This document shows, piece by piece, positions 48,786 to 60,789 of a DNA stretch of 64,000 nucleotides. Each line of letters opens with the position of its first letter. The stretch's first letter is position 1. Origin of the DNA: Sphagnum magellanicum (lineage: Eukaryota > Streptophyta > Sphagnopsida > Sphagnales > Sphagnaceae); assembly GCA_021904315.1 (NCBI GenBank), contig CM038918.1:10617349-10681348 (forward strand), read 5' to 3'. The notes beneath the pieces were generated by a model, which saw nothing but the letters and a program-made list of their open reading frames with translations, was not told the DNA's origin and searched no databases. The translations under genes were made by a program, and so were the position numbers.

Positions 48786-49104
48786 GCATTGACCAATTGC
48801 AGGAGCTGTGAGAGCAGTGAATCAAACTATGAATCATCATGCATTGACATCTGTCCCTTATTTTTTAAAGAGAAAATGTGTTCGCAAAGTTCTTCCTCAC
48901 ATAATTAAAGTACATATTTTCAACCCAATTGCAACTCTCAAAGCAGCATTGACCAATTGCAGGAGCTATGAAAGCAGTGAATCAAACTATGAATCATCAT
49001 GCATTGACATCTGTCCCTTATTTTTTAAAGAGAAAATGTGCTCGCAAAGTTCTTCCTCACATGATTAATTACATATTTTCAACCCAATTGCAACTCTCGA
49101 ACGG
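48786..49104 (+). repeat. 160-bp tandem duplication
   Basis: Two adjacent copies (48786-48945 and 48946-49104) begin GCATTGACCAATTGCAGGAG and are nearly identical through AACCCAATTGCAACTCTC. Differences are a few substitutions and two or three bases missing in the second copy. Confidence 0.93.
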
Positions 49105-50352
49105 AAAGGAACTGTCTCTGCAGCAAGAATCAGGGCCCTATGTTAGTGACATTCCATTAGGCTGTTGTGATCAGAGAAACTGTGTGTGTAGGTATCTGTG
49201 ATCACAGGAGCACTTAATGGAAAGAGAGAGAGACCTTTACTGGCCCCTAATAGGCCTACTACCCACAAAGCTGCTTGCTGCACATGGAAAGCTGCTGCAC
49301 TCTATTCTACTACATACATACATACTTACCTAATACCAGAGAAGCGCACATGAAAACATGGGATCCAAAACCGGCTCCACCACATCTGGTGTCAGCAGAA
49401 GCTACAGTAGGCTCATATCTGTTATATTACGCAAGTACCAAAATTTATGATTCAGCCCCCGTGCTGCGCACATGGGCTGCAACAGTACTTTATTTGTTTT
49501 GCATGTTAGAGATCTCGACCGAGTCCAATTCTCATCACGTGAGCACACACCGCCCTCTTGCCCCCACTTACCACTTCCGCGCGCCCACGCCTTCACGTAT
49601 GTTTTGGCGTAAAGGGAGAGAGAGAGAATTCAATCTGGTGATTGTCGTCGAGTCACAGTCTACAGACGCTGGGTCATACTCACATTTACCTGCGGCCCAC
49701 CCACCCATTCATTCACCGGGCTTTCTTTCTTTCTTTCTTTCTTCTTTTTGCTTCACTCCCTGAACAACAATCCTGCGTTTCCAACTTCCAATTTGCGTCG
49801 CGGAAGGCGCGCACAGCGGGCGAGTGCCGGCAGCGTCACGGCTTCGTAAGCTGTGATGTGATGATGATCATGATTCATCATAGCGTGGCATGAGAGGGAG
49901 GAGGAGGAGGAGGAGGAAGTGGGGGGCCCAGGGGTGAGAACTTCTCCTCAGATGCGCTTCTGTGGGTCCTTTTGTCTCCGATTTCCCTTGTCTCCTCATC
50001 CAACTACCAGATAGCGATAAAAATCGGTCAACGAGAAAATCCTCGCACCTAGTAAAAACATGGTACTTCAAATCTTATCTGGATGAACTGATGAGTGGCA
50101 TGGAAGGCTGTTGTTGGTTGAGCATCAGGGCTGACAGACATTGGTACCTTCTTCCCACTCCCTCCTCGTACCTTCCACCACAGAAGATCCCCCTTGCTGG
50201 TACCTTCCACCGCACAAGATCCCCCTTGCTGAAAACAGGTTTCTTCAGGCAGGTAATGGAGCTGTGAAAATACAAAAGGAAAAATCCACGCAGTGCTTTA
50301 TGTCATTAAATAATCCCCAAAATAGTGAAATGAAATTTTGTGAAAAATGTGA
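49105..50352. other. GC-rich island, possible promoter or non-coding exon
   Basis: Composition becomes clearly more GC-rich around 49550-50050, like the promoters of the intact genes. It holds a (GGA)n run at 49897-49917 and a (TTTC)n run near 49723. A 32-bp direct repeat starts TACCTTCCACC at 50169 and 50201. A donor-like CAGGTAATG lies near 50250. The open frames here (up to 162 codons) lack motifs and look like chance, so I do not call a gene. Confidence 0.35.
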
Positions 50353-50543
50353 AGTTGACATGTTGAAAAGTCATCTTAATTATCAAAGTCTACAACCCTG
50401 AATAATAATTTCACTACTCCTATCACAATATCATAGTAGATGATGGAAAAAAATCATAATTTCAAAATTTTTAAAACGAATTCATTTTTTGAAAAACATA
50501 ATTATTCACTTTGTCAATGTGGAAACTGACCCTAGGTTACGAT
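50353..50543 (+). repeat. Second dispersed repeat family, copy D2
   Basis: Matches copy D1 (38007-38186) in the order described there, without an accompanying copy of the A/B/C repeat. This shows that the two repeat families are separable. Confidence 0.82.
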
Positions 50544-51350
50544 ATTGTCCTGATTTTCTAACCTGAGTTTAAGAGAAAATGTCATTTGGGTAAGCTGGTT
50601 TTCTAACAGTGTTTTAGCCAATATAATTTGAGGTCACTTCCTACCTGCCTCCCCCCGCCCTAGGACCAAACCTATGTTGATTTTCATAGTGTAGTTGGAG
50701 GGCACAATGCGGGCCAATTTTTTTCCTCTGTGAAGAAGGGTGGGCATTTCATTTCTTAAAACACTTGCTTTTGTTTTCCTTATGATAACCATCGGGTAGC
50801 ATGAGTATATATATATATATATATATATTCAGAGCTTTCTTTTTTTTTAAATTTTTTTTGCTTGGTAGTAAAGCCCTTGGCTGTGCGCTTTACCCTACAT
50901 GTAAATTGTTTCAGACTCCATAGTTTCCAAGTGGGTGGGACCTGTTACTTAATAGGCAGAGTCCTATCGGATACTATGGCTGCCTAAGAACAGAACAAGC
51001 CCAAACAAGATGAGTTGCCATTTCAAAAAGGCTATAATAGGGTTTTTCCAGGGGTTGTTCCAAATTGTAACCAATTTTCTCACATACATTCACATTTCAA
51101 TAGCATTCTCAATCATAGATTCAAATTAAAACACACATTGACATCACAAAACAATAAAACCAAGCCTGCATATGACTGCCTTTCTCATCTGGAAAATGCT
51201 TGAAAAACCAACGAAGTAGGGGCCAACCAAAATGAACCAGCACCCACCAGCACACCATGAAGGATGAATGGTAAGTGGTCAGGAAACAGTTTTCTGTTTG
51301 GTTCCAGTTCCCTAGCTAACCATGGTGGTTACCTTAGTTGCTTTTTTTCC
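50544..51350. other. Spacer with (TA)n tract
   Basis: A perfect (TA)n run spans about 50806-50828. Just before it, GATAACCATCGGGTAGCATG resembles the palindrome at 33504. No gene was recognised. Confidence 0.45.
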
Positions 51351-51399
51351 CTACCTACCTACTAACAACCTGCTGGGCAGGTTGTTAGTAGGTAGGTAG
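51351..51399. repeat. 49-bp perfect hairpin
   Basis: Arms of 23 bp (51351-51373 and 51377-51399) are exact reverse complements around a TGG loop. The left arm begins CTACCTACCTACTAACAACC. Pairing stops abruptly at both outer ends. Confidence 0.95.
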
Positions 51400-52699
51400 T
51401 AAAAATGCCTTTACCTATGTATAAATCATCTACTTACCTACTAGTTACGTATTTTCCTACCTATTTACCTATATATGAGACCTATTTTCCTACAGAATTG
51501 GTTACAAAGGTTAAACCAAATTTATTGTTTTATAGGGTTCTATAGGTTTTTATGTAGTTTATGAGTTATCCATAGAAACTACATGGCCTGTGGTAAAAAG
51601 AGAAGACTTAACATGGCCTTTTGAGATCATAACATAACTTTCAGAATGGGAAATGAGTAAAAAACTTGGTCCTACAGTAAACCACTTTATAATCACACCC
51701 ATTTTAGTCACATACTTGTTTGTGTCACTTTGTTTTTTTTTGGGTAACCATTCATTTTGGGAAGAAACATCATTCTTTAAAATCACTATCCCCTTTAGTC
51801 ACATATTTTTTGGTCACATATTATACCTTTACCAAAAAATCACACTTAGTCACAAATTTTGTCACTATTAAGTTTGATTTTCCGGTAAAGGTATTACCAA
51901 ACTAAGAAGTGAAAGTAACTAGTAGATTAAATATTAGTGGCACACAATGCAAATGATTTATGTTTTAAAAAATTTAAGTGAATTACAAATAGTGCTAGAA
52001 TATGATGGAGAAGCTTATCTTGATGTAGCTTTGTTCACATGCTTACACGTACTTGAATTTGTTGGTTTTAAATTTGTTCAATGATGTCATTTAAATCCAT
52101 CACCATTTCTAAATGTTTTTTTTTTGGTGTAATGAAGGCAAATAAATGCATCCTTTGATTTCAGATGAGTCATTGTTAGATTGTCACGTCATGTGGGAAA
52201 ACATCATATTTTAGAGGAGTCCATCTTTCTTAGTTTAGTGTGTACCATTTGGATCCTAGAATGGATTTTAGACTTCTTATGGACCCAAATTTGTTCAAGA
52301 ATTATGGAGTAGCTCGATGGTTAGGATTTCAAGTGAGTTCTTGTGATGTTAATGTACAATTTTGCCTATTGTCATATTGCTAACCCCTTTGACTAATATG
52401 GTTAGGGCTTAAGGTGTGGGTGTTTTACATAATTAAAGGGTGGAACTTTCCATCATTGTCTATGATTTCATGTGCATATCCAATAGTTCTTTGAGTTTAT
52501 CTTTCTTTGATTATTGACCATAAAGTCATTACTAATTGAAATCAATGGAGTTGCATTAGTTTCTCATTGTCATGCTTATGCCTTTTGGTTAAATCCTTGT
52601 TAATAATGAAAGGAACAAAGGATCTACATTTGAAGTGGGGTTTGTGACTAGTCATGATGTTGTTAAGTTAATGAAAAGGTTGTTGTCATGTTTCTGTCA
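51400..52699. other. AT-rich spacer
   Basis: The words AGTCACATA, GGTCACATA and related forms recur between 51700 and 51860 without a fixed period. No gene or transposon end was recognised. Confidence 0.4.
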
Positions 52700-53290
52700 T
52701 TTTCGCATGAACTTAAATTTTACAACATGTGAAATTGAACCATGGACCAAAGAATGGATGTCATGGAGGTTTTGATTCCTAATGATACAACTTTTATATG
52801 GGATGCCATGGAAGTGGCTTTTGAAAAAAATGATTGGGATGGTATGGAAGAATGGTGACCACTTAGCATCATTCTTGCAACATGGGGACAACTTTGCTAT
52901 TAAAGCAAAAGAGGATAATGTGGAGGGAATGGAATTCTACATCATAATTTGCACTAACATTATTTTCATTGTTGAAAGTGATTTTTGTTGTTGTTAGGGA
53001 ACATGGTTGCAATAGCTAGTAATTTTTATCAAAAATGGGGACATTGTACCAATAGTTATATCTTGCTTAGATATTCACATCCTACATATGTTCATGTGTC
53101 CCATGTGACAATTATTAAGTTCCCAATGTTGTTAGCACAACATAGGGTTCAAGATAATGATCATGTCTACTGGTTTCCAATCAAATGTTAGAAGGAATCA
53201 ATGATGCTTTAACAACATTGAATTGAGTTGATGAATAAATCATTGTGGCTTAATCCTTTGTTGTGCCATGTTGGACTAGGTGGAACTCTA
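52700..53290 (+). pseudogene. Decayed coding stretch of unknown family
   Basis: Adjacent frames read MEVLIPNDTTFIWDAMEVAF and EKNDWDGMEEW, then LASFLQHGDNFAIKAKEDN, then YQKWGHCTNSYILLRYSHP and HRVQDNDHVYWFPIKC. They have protein-like composition but are joined only by frameshifts and stops. I do not recognise the family; a transposon-encoded protein is likely given the setting. No intact product is possible. Confidence 0.45.
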
Positions 53291-54499
53291 TTGATTTCAT
53301 TCATGGATCATGGTTCATGTGTTGTGTGGGTGGGTGTGAAAACAATGAACTTGAAAGTGTGAAATGCCCAAGATTTTTTTTCCAATGTTTGTTATACTTG
53401 TTTGTATTCGTTTGCATTTGTTTACGTGATGTATAACATTATCTTCAAAGTAGACTGAAAATTATACAAGGTAAAAAAGGCATAAAAATGATGTGATATG
53501 ACTCATTCTACATGCATTTTGGAATTGGTGATTAACCATAAACCTAATGCCATTGATTATGTGGTTATTGCACTTGGTTTTTGCAAAGGAAATTCTCCCC
53601 ACTCATGTAAAGCTATAACAATCTTTTTTCTTTTGTTGTTTAAACATGTTTCTCCTATATGTACATTGCAAATTAATTGTGTGACATTGAACTAACATTT
53701 TGTCTCTTTGTTTATGCATGTGTGGGTTCAAGATTTTGCTAAAAGTACTTTGAGTCACAAGTTTCATTGTGGAATTGGTAAATGAAAGTATGATGTTTTG
53801 TGAAATGCTTCTCTCATGACATCTATTATTTTGTTGTTTTTGTAATTTGCCTTTGGGTGAACTTTTGTACTAAAAAACCACTCATATGTGTGTCAAGTAT
53901 TTACGTAGTAAATCTTTGTACAACAAATTTCATATCAAACTACCTCATGGAGTTTCTAATGTTAACATAATGTAGAAAGACAACTCATGGAACATGATAC
54001 CCATCAAATTCATATTATGGCATTAGATGTTTTGCACAATGCAAGATTTGTGGTGTCTTGAGATGGGCCAACAATTTTTTTCATGAGAAAGTTCAAGAGT
54101 TTCCACATTCATTGAAAAAAAAAACTTGAAGGAAACTGTCACGGGCACAAAAACAACCAAGTCTATAGGATTTCTTCACCAAGATGAGAACAAAGGTGGG
54201 CCTAGTGCCAAATCCAGATCGTGAAACAAGAAAAACAAGAACAACAATATGACATGTGCGAAACAATAATCCAACAAGATTTAATTGCAAGGAAGAAACA
54301 AAAAAAGAATAGGGTTATGATAAGAAAACATACCCAAAATTAGTGTTGAAAAAATTGAAGGTAATGGGGAATTCTACTTCTATTTATATCTATTGAGCAC
54401 CTAGTTCAAAGAAGTTTTTTAAGAAACTTCCAACCTACATGTGGCCCATGTTCACCCATATGTGCCCATGTGTGGCCCATGTGTATGTGAATTATGAAT
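53291..54499. other. AT-rich spacer
   Basis: A short protein-like frame (53498-53695) may continue the decayed coding stretch just upstream. Between 54430 and 54490 the words GTGGCCCATG, TGTGCCCATG and TGTGGCCCATG form a short local repeat. Nothing else was recognised. Confidence 0.35.
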
Positions 54500-54752
54500 G
54501 AACTAAAACTTAGCTAAAAGTGAACTATAATTCAATTAAAAATTAATTAAAATTCAACTAAGAATGACCTAAAAATTAACTGAAAATTAATTAGAAGTGA
54601 ATTAAAAATTAATTAAAAGTCAATTAAAAGTGAACTAAAATTTAACTAAAACTGAACTAAAACTTAATTGGAAGTGAACTAAAATTTAATTAGAAGCTAA
54701 CTGAAAATGAACTGAAACTTAATTAGAAATTAACTAAAAATGAACTGAAATT
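54500..54752 (+). repeat. 11-bp satellite, 23 units, no indels
   Basis: From 54500 the sequence divides exactly into 23 consecutive 11-bp units of the form (G/T/C)AA(C/T)T(A/G)(A/G)AA-N-T, for example GAACTAAAACT and TAATTAGAAGT. Units differ by substitutions only. A-tracts recur every 11 bp, close to one DNA helical turn. Confidence 0.95.
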
Positions 54753-57700
54753 AAAATAAAAATTAAGTACAAGTTCCAAGTCATGAATGAACTCCATGAC
54801 ATTGGCATCCGTGACACAATGGCTTAAAATCTTTTTAAAATGGTGTTATAATGTATGTAGTCTAATGACATGAATAAGGCATTTACAAGTTGGCTTTTGA
54901 ATGTACATTGATTACATAGTCATGTACATTATTTGAATGTTCAAATGTGGTCAAAATTCAACAATGGTAGAAATGGTTAGTCACAATTTAGCCCAATCTA
55001 CATATGTAGATTTTTAATTTTATGTGAAATATGTTTTCTTCAAGTAAATTTTCAATGACAAAAGTTTCTTGAACTTTGTGCAACTATTCGGGCTTTTGAC
55101 ATTTGGATCTCATCCATACATCTTTGTTCAATGGTAGTTTGCATAATTATAACGAGAAATTGATATCCAAAAAAATAAATAAAGAACATTAGGTTGAATT
55201 GTCAAAATGTTTCATGTTCATTTATTCCATTGTCTTAAAATTTTGATGATAGGATTATTGATCATGTGTCCATATGGATTAATGCATGTTGGTTGTAAAA
55301 GATTCCATAAAATATGAACAAGTAAAATTGCAGGCAATGGACGTGTGAAAAGGATCTTCAATGCAATCATCCCTAAATCTTGTTGGGTGATACTAAAACT
55401 ACAATCATTTTTAATTTGTGGAGATTTTAATTGTGCATCAGTGGTTATTAACTTGCAAAAGTGACTTGTAGGAATTTCCATTCACTTAGGCAAAGAGACA
55501 ATTTTTTTAATGTACTTATGAAAGCATCCTCCCCTGCATGAATTTAGAAATCCATTGCAATTAACATTCACATACTTTGGTGAACATGCTCATTAATCCA
55601 CATTAGTCAACATAGTCCATCTAATTAGACATATCCATCAAATTTGGATTATTATATTTAGATTCTTGCAAATTAGATTACAAGCTAACATCTTCCCTAT
55701 GCATATAAATAAATTTGTTATGTTAGATTAATTTTGCATCCATGAATTCTATATTTACTATAATTGGTTTTAACATATTCAATACTAACCTTCTTTTGTC
55801 TTTTAACAATGCTTGCCATTTAAACCATTAAACTCTTGAAAAATTGAACTTTTATTTGAAAGATGATCTTCTCACTCAAACTTCTATGCAATTTCTCTAG
55901 CTAATAGGTCAAATTTGCAATTTGGTTTTGATCATCTTTGTAAATTTAGTTGGAGCATTAAATACTTCCAATCACAAATGAAATAACATGTTACACACAC
56001 CAAACAAACATAAAAACCCATTGTAAAAGATCATATACAATCAAATTAATCTTGTTTTTCCTATTTACTAATATAATCACTTCATTTCTTAGTTGGATTT
56101 GTTCCATTTAACATTAATTTATAAGTACAAAAAAAAATTCATCAAGTGTTACAACACCTTTTATGTGTTTTTGATGTATGTTCTTGAAGCAATCTACAAA
56201 TCCTAGCTCATGTTAGTGGCAATGGCATATTCTTACAACAAATTGGAAACAATAATGACATCTTCCTACAAAAGAGTGGAAAGTTGAAGGATAATGACAA
56301 GCAAGAAAGGAAGTGACATCCAAGAGTTCCAAGCACTATGAGAAATCGTGTCCATAACAACTAAACTACCTTGCAATTAAAACTCCAAAACAACTAATAT
56401 ACAACTACATTATAGTTGTCCCATGGGAATATGGGGAATTAATAAATAAAATGCTAGGTTAAAAAATTAAAGAATTGCACAATAGTTGCAAATTAGTTGC
56501 AAGATGGACATCTATATAATAGAATACATGTACACACTATATATATAATTGTAGTCAATGATGTTTGACTTTGTTGGTAAATTGCACTTGAATAACGTTT
56601 AATAACTACATTACAACTAGGGTAAACGGAACATCTAATTAGTGATTACTTTACAATTAGTCTATAACTTTAACACATATGATCATATCACATGTATGCA
56701 TTTTCACCACCCATTATATATAACATTTTCAACTTGTTTACAATTAGTTGTAAACTATGATTCACATTGATACAACTAGTTATGCCATTAGGTTGCCACT
56801 ATATATAAGTGCTACTTTTCCATTATTTTGTGATTGTACTCAACTGTTTTATTACTAATTTTCCATTACAAACTTTTTGGACCATAGAATTTAATGAAGA
56901 CCTATGAAAGTTTACTCTTGAAATGAAATAAAAAGTAATGTGTATATTGTATTACAAATTCAATTAAGGTGTACATATGGATCTACCTTTATACCATAAA
57001 CATCTAACTACTACATTGACAAAGGTTGATTCCTTCAAGTTAATCATGTGCCTATAATTATTATCAAAGAAATTCAAGATGAATTACAAAGGATAATTGT
57101 TTTTTCTTCTAACAAGTAACATCTAATAAACATGTAAATCAACATAACCAAATAAGCCAAATGAGTATGTGAACACATTAATCAAATCAAATCAAGTCAA
57201 CCATGTGATCATTGTGAACAACTAGTATGCAATCAAATTTCAATTTAGAATTTGAAATTTGGGTGGTAAAATATTAAACAAATGATACATGATAAAAAAA
57301 ATTAACATATTTTCACCATTGCATCAATAACCTTCATGCACCTAAATGCCTAATGTTAAAAAACTCAAGATAAATTAAAAAGGAGAATATATTTCACATG
57401 AAAAAATTTGTGCATTTTTTAGTTTTTTGATGATGTAATTATCATATCATGTGTAACATAACTAAGATTTTATTTTTCCTAGTTTAAAAGTAAAATTGAA
57501 ATGTTATTGCAAGTTTTTTGTTCATTTAAAAAACTTGGAGGTTGAAGGGATTTTTTTTTTCTTAAAGGTTGAAAGTTCTTGTTTTTGTTCTTAGAATTTG
57601 AAGGGTCATGATTCTTGATTTGTTTATTTTCACATATTAAAAGAAATGGTGTGAAAAAATCTTCCATTTTATTAGAATTCGATTTGTAAGGTGTAATTTA

Positions 57701-59133
57701 TAATGATGACGGATTTGTGGGGGGTGAATATGTTTATGAAAATCATGTTATGATTTTGTTTTTTGTTTGAGCATTTGAATTTTTTAAGTTAAAAGTAGAG
57801 TTGAAATAAAATTAATCAAACATATTATTTTTGTACATTTATGATGACTTTTTCTTATGTTATAGGGTCAAATTTTGATAATGTTTAAATCCATCAAAAT
57901 CAAAGTTGTGCATACAAAGTAAGGTTTTTTCAAAAATAAAATGTGATTTTGTTTGAAAAAATAGTTTTAAGTAAAAAAATGCACATATAATTTGATTAGG
58001 TTGTTAATAATTATGTCAAATTGAACATGTTGTTTTTTGTGTAATAATCTAAACCAATATGTGCAAGAAGACAAATTCCAATACAACAAAGATGAAACAT
58101 TTTTTTAAATGGTGAATTTTAACCTCAATACTCCAAGTAGTGATTTTGAAAACCACCATTGTATACAAATGTAATTAATTACAATTTAATTTGTATCAAT
58201 GTTATGCATGTTGCATTTTAATGATAAATGAGTTTTGTTAGTGCCATTGTAGTTGTAAACTAGTTTTATTTAAATTGAAATGATGGATTGTTAGTGATAT
58301 AATTTTGCAAGTGGTAATTCTAATTTTTCCATGAATAAATTATCTACCTCTATATCACTACTAGGTCCATTTGAATGAGTACCATGTAAACACCCTAACT
58401 ATGACAACATTAAATTCTTTCTAAGTCTGGAGATACATTCAATTAATTCCACATACAATATTCAAGTACTAAGAATGGAAGAAAGAACATCCTTTATATT
58501 TCCATAAACCATGAAGCTCTACAATGTTTATCTCGCTTCCTTTCTCTCATAACTCTTCTATTTGATTCTTCTCTTAAAAAAACATCCATAACATACAAAC
58601 AATAAGCATTCGAACCCCCCCCAAGTTAGTTGAAATGCTCTTTTATATTCCCCACAAAACAATTATAATTGTTTAACTATCTCACAAATCGACTTGCCAC
58701 AAATCGACTACACTATGTTGACATAACAATCTGTTGCCGTACCAATTTGCCTATATTGTCATACTGATTTGCTTACTTTGTCACATTCGCTTTTTAATCT
58801 ATCATCTCGACTTGTTTGTCTATCAACTTGCCTATATGTTTATTACTCTATCTCCATTTCCTAACATTATTCCCCTCTTAATTGTTTGTAGTGTCCCCAC
58901 ATAGTAAGTAAGCTCCTAAACCTAACTAGGATGTCCAATATTCTTAGTATAGAGCACCATCTGAGCAAAAGTAAGATAGTTGTCTATCTCATTGTCAAAA
59001 GATTTTGTTCCATCCTTTGTTGTAATTCGCTCACCCTTCACATATTGGTTGATTCAATTAGGTTTCACCAAATGAAGAAGACACTATTAATAATGTACAA
59101 TCTTACTAATGCATGGTCAATTTATCCACCAAA
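54753..59133. other. AT-rich spacer, nothing recognised
   Basis: AT-rich throughout, with short frames lacking motifs. I found no tandem repeats, transposon ends or RNA genes. Confidence 0.45.
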
Positions 59134-59561
59134 TGTTGAATGTGAAGAATGGCCAATTGTAAGTACAATGCATTTTGGCCAAGATGTGCATCTACTGCCT
59201 AAAACTTTATAAGTTCACAACTTACCCTCCACGTAATTGCCAAGGATAGGGTTGCGACACAAAAGGTAGAAAACAAATATCAAGCTACCAACATGGACAG
59301 AGAGTGGGTAGAGACCAAAATGAGGAGATGATTTATGGAATTGTTGCTCTTAAAGTTGAACATCTAACCCTGGCAAAAAAGGCAAGTGTCAAGTCGTATT
59401 CCAAAAGTGATATGGTACATATGATGCTAGAATTGGAGTATGTTTTGCCATTGTTGCCAAATCTAGTAACATACTACTTGTTGTATTGTTTTCAAATTTG
59501 ATTTAGGGTAGGGGTAGCATTGCTAATACTAGAAGGCCATATCATTGAGTAACAATTCTTA

Positions 59562-59942
59562 GCGATGTGGGCTGTAGATGATTTAGAGTGGAAAAAATTT
59601 CTAGCCTATAACATAGTATGTTATTACATTCAGTACCATCAAGTAAGAAGATATGGATTGTTAGAGTTCGAGGTGGGTTGTTTGGGGCTCTATGCCTTGA
59701 GGTACTATTGTAGGTTAGAGTATGCCTATTAAAAGCATTACCACCGACACCATATTGTTGTTTTTAGTAGACCGATTTTTGCCATGACGTGAATGGAGAT
59801 TATCCTAAATCATGTGGTAAGTCAAGTTCATGCCGACTCTAAGTAATGGAAGCAACTAATGGATCACTATTGGGAGCTTGTTTATTTCATTAACTTGGAA
59901 GATCGTGCAATGGAGGCAAAGACTTGCAAAGGTGTGGGCTAA
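59562..59942 (+). pseudogene. Decayed coding stretch (plus strand) of unknown family
   Basis: One frame of 126 codons from 59562 reads AMWAVDDLEWKKFLAYN, GLLEFEVGCLGLYALRYY, HRHHIVVFSRPIFAMT and WKQLMDHYWELVYFINLED. It is interrupted by only three stops (TAA, TGA, TAA), each one C-to-T change from a CAA or CGA codon. The same frame seems to extend upstream to about 59500. Composition is clearly protein-like, but I do not recognise the family. It converges on the minus-strand coding stretch further right. Confidence 0.5.
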
Positions 59943-60684
59943 GAGTGAAGCCCATGAGTCACGTTTCACGCTCCCGAGAATGTAGGAGAGTGTGAGGGAA
60001 TGAACCCACACACTCCCAAATGGGCTTTCATTTTGGGAGCTGGAGTCCCGATGGACTCTCGAATTTTCAGAGAGTAATTTCAGGGGACAAAGCTCAATGG
60101 ATTGAAGAATTCCTTATACAATTAAAAGACTCTTGAAACGTAAATGTTTAAAATGGGTTCCCATGACCCATTGAAGTACTTAAAACACAAGTTTTGGTCA
60201 AAAGAAAGGTCAAGAGTTAGAGTGTCAATTTGACTCCCGACTAATAAAAGTGAAGAATCGACCTAATTTACTTATGTAAAGGTGGCGTTCCTCATATCAT
60301 TGGAAAGATCTCGACAAGGGTTACAACTTTGCTTTAAATTTCACTTCAATTGGAAGTCTCCACAAAACGTTATGAACCTCCAAAGTTGCAAAAATCTCAA
60401 TTTCGAGAATTTCGAGAGTCACGACTTGGGAGTCCCGGGACAAAATGACATTTGGGTGCAACCCACGTGGCCAGGCACAAAAAATATTATAAAGGTGAAG
60501 GTGGTGTCTTCCCCCAAGTTTGGGCCATGGTGAATTTTGTGAGTATGTGTATGGTCGTGGTTGGTCCATGCACTAAAAATGCTTCAACTACACATTAACC
60601 AACTTGTTGCTTGGTTTGTGTAGGTTCATGTGAATAATTGACCCACTTGTCATTCGTTTTAGTCCTCATCTTGAAGCTTCAACA
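59943..60684 (-). repeat. Possible LTR of a minus-strand element
   Basis: On the minus strand a purine-rich AGGGGTAGAGGGGCA (60685-60699) is followed at once by TGTTGAAGCTTCAAG. This is the arrangement of polypurine tract plus TG start of a 3' LTR. The far edge is unknown; I place it before the plus-strand coding remnant. No second LTR lies in the window to confirm it. Confidence 0.4.
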
Positions 60685-60789
60685 TGCCCCTCTACCCCTA
60701 AAATGCTTTGAGCTAACGAGTGTACCCCAACTCCTTCTTCTTTCATTGTTTTACCTTTGGACCCGTAGTTGTGTTAGTTAAAGAGTTTG

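Noticed and set aside
49275-49763. A 162-codon plus-strand frame.
   Set aside because: Low-complexity ends, no motif, and a start far inside a repeat-rich GC island. Most likely chance openness.
59134-60684. A 1.55-kb LTR bounded by TGTTGAA at 59134 and TTCAACA ending at 60684.
   Set aside because: The ends would be a good inverted pair, but the interval contains the plus-strand coding remnant at 59562-59942, which is unlikely inside an LTR. A shorter LTR is preferred until a second copy is found.
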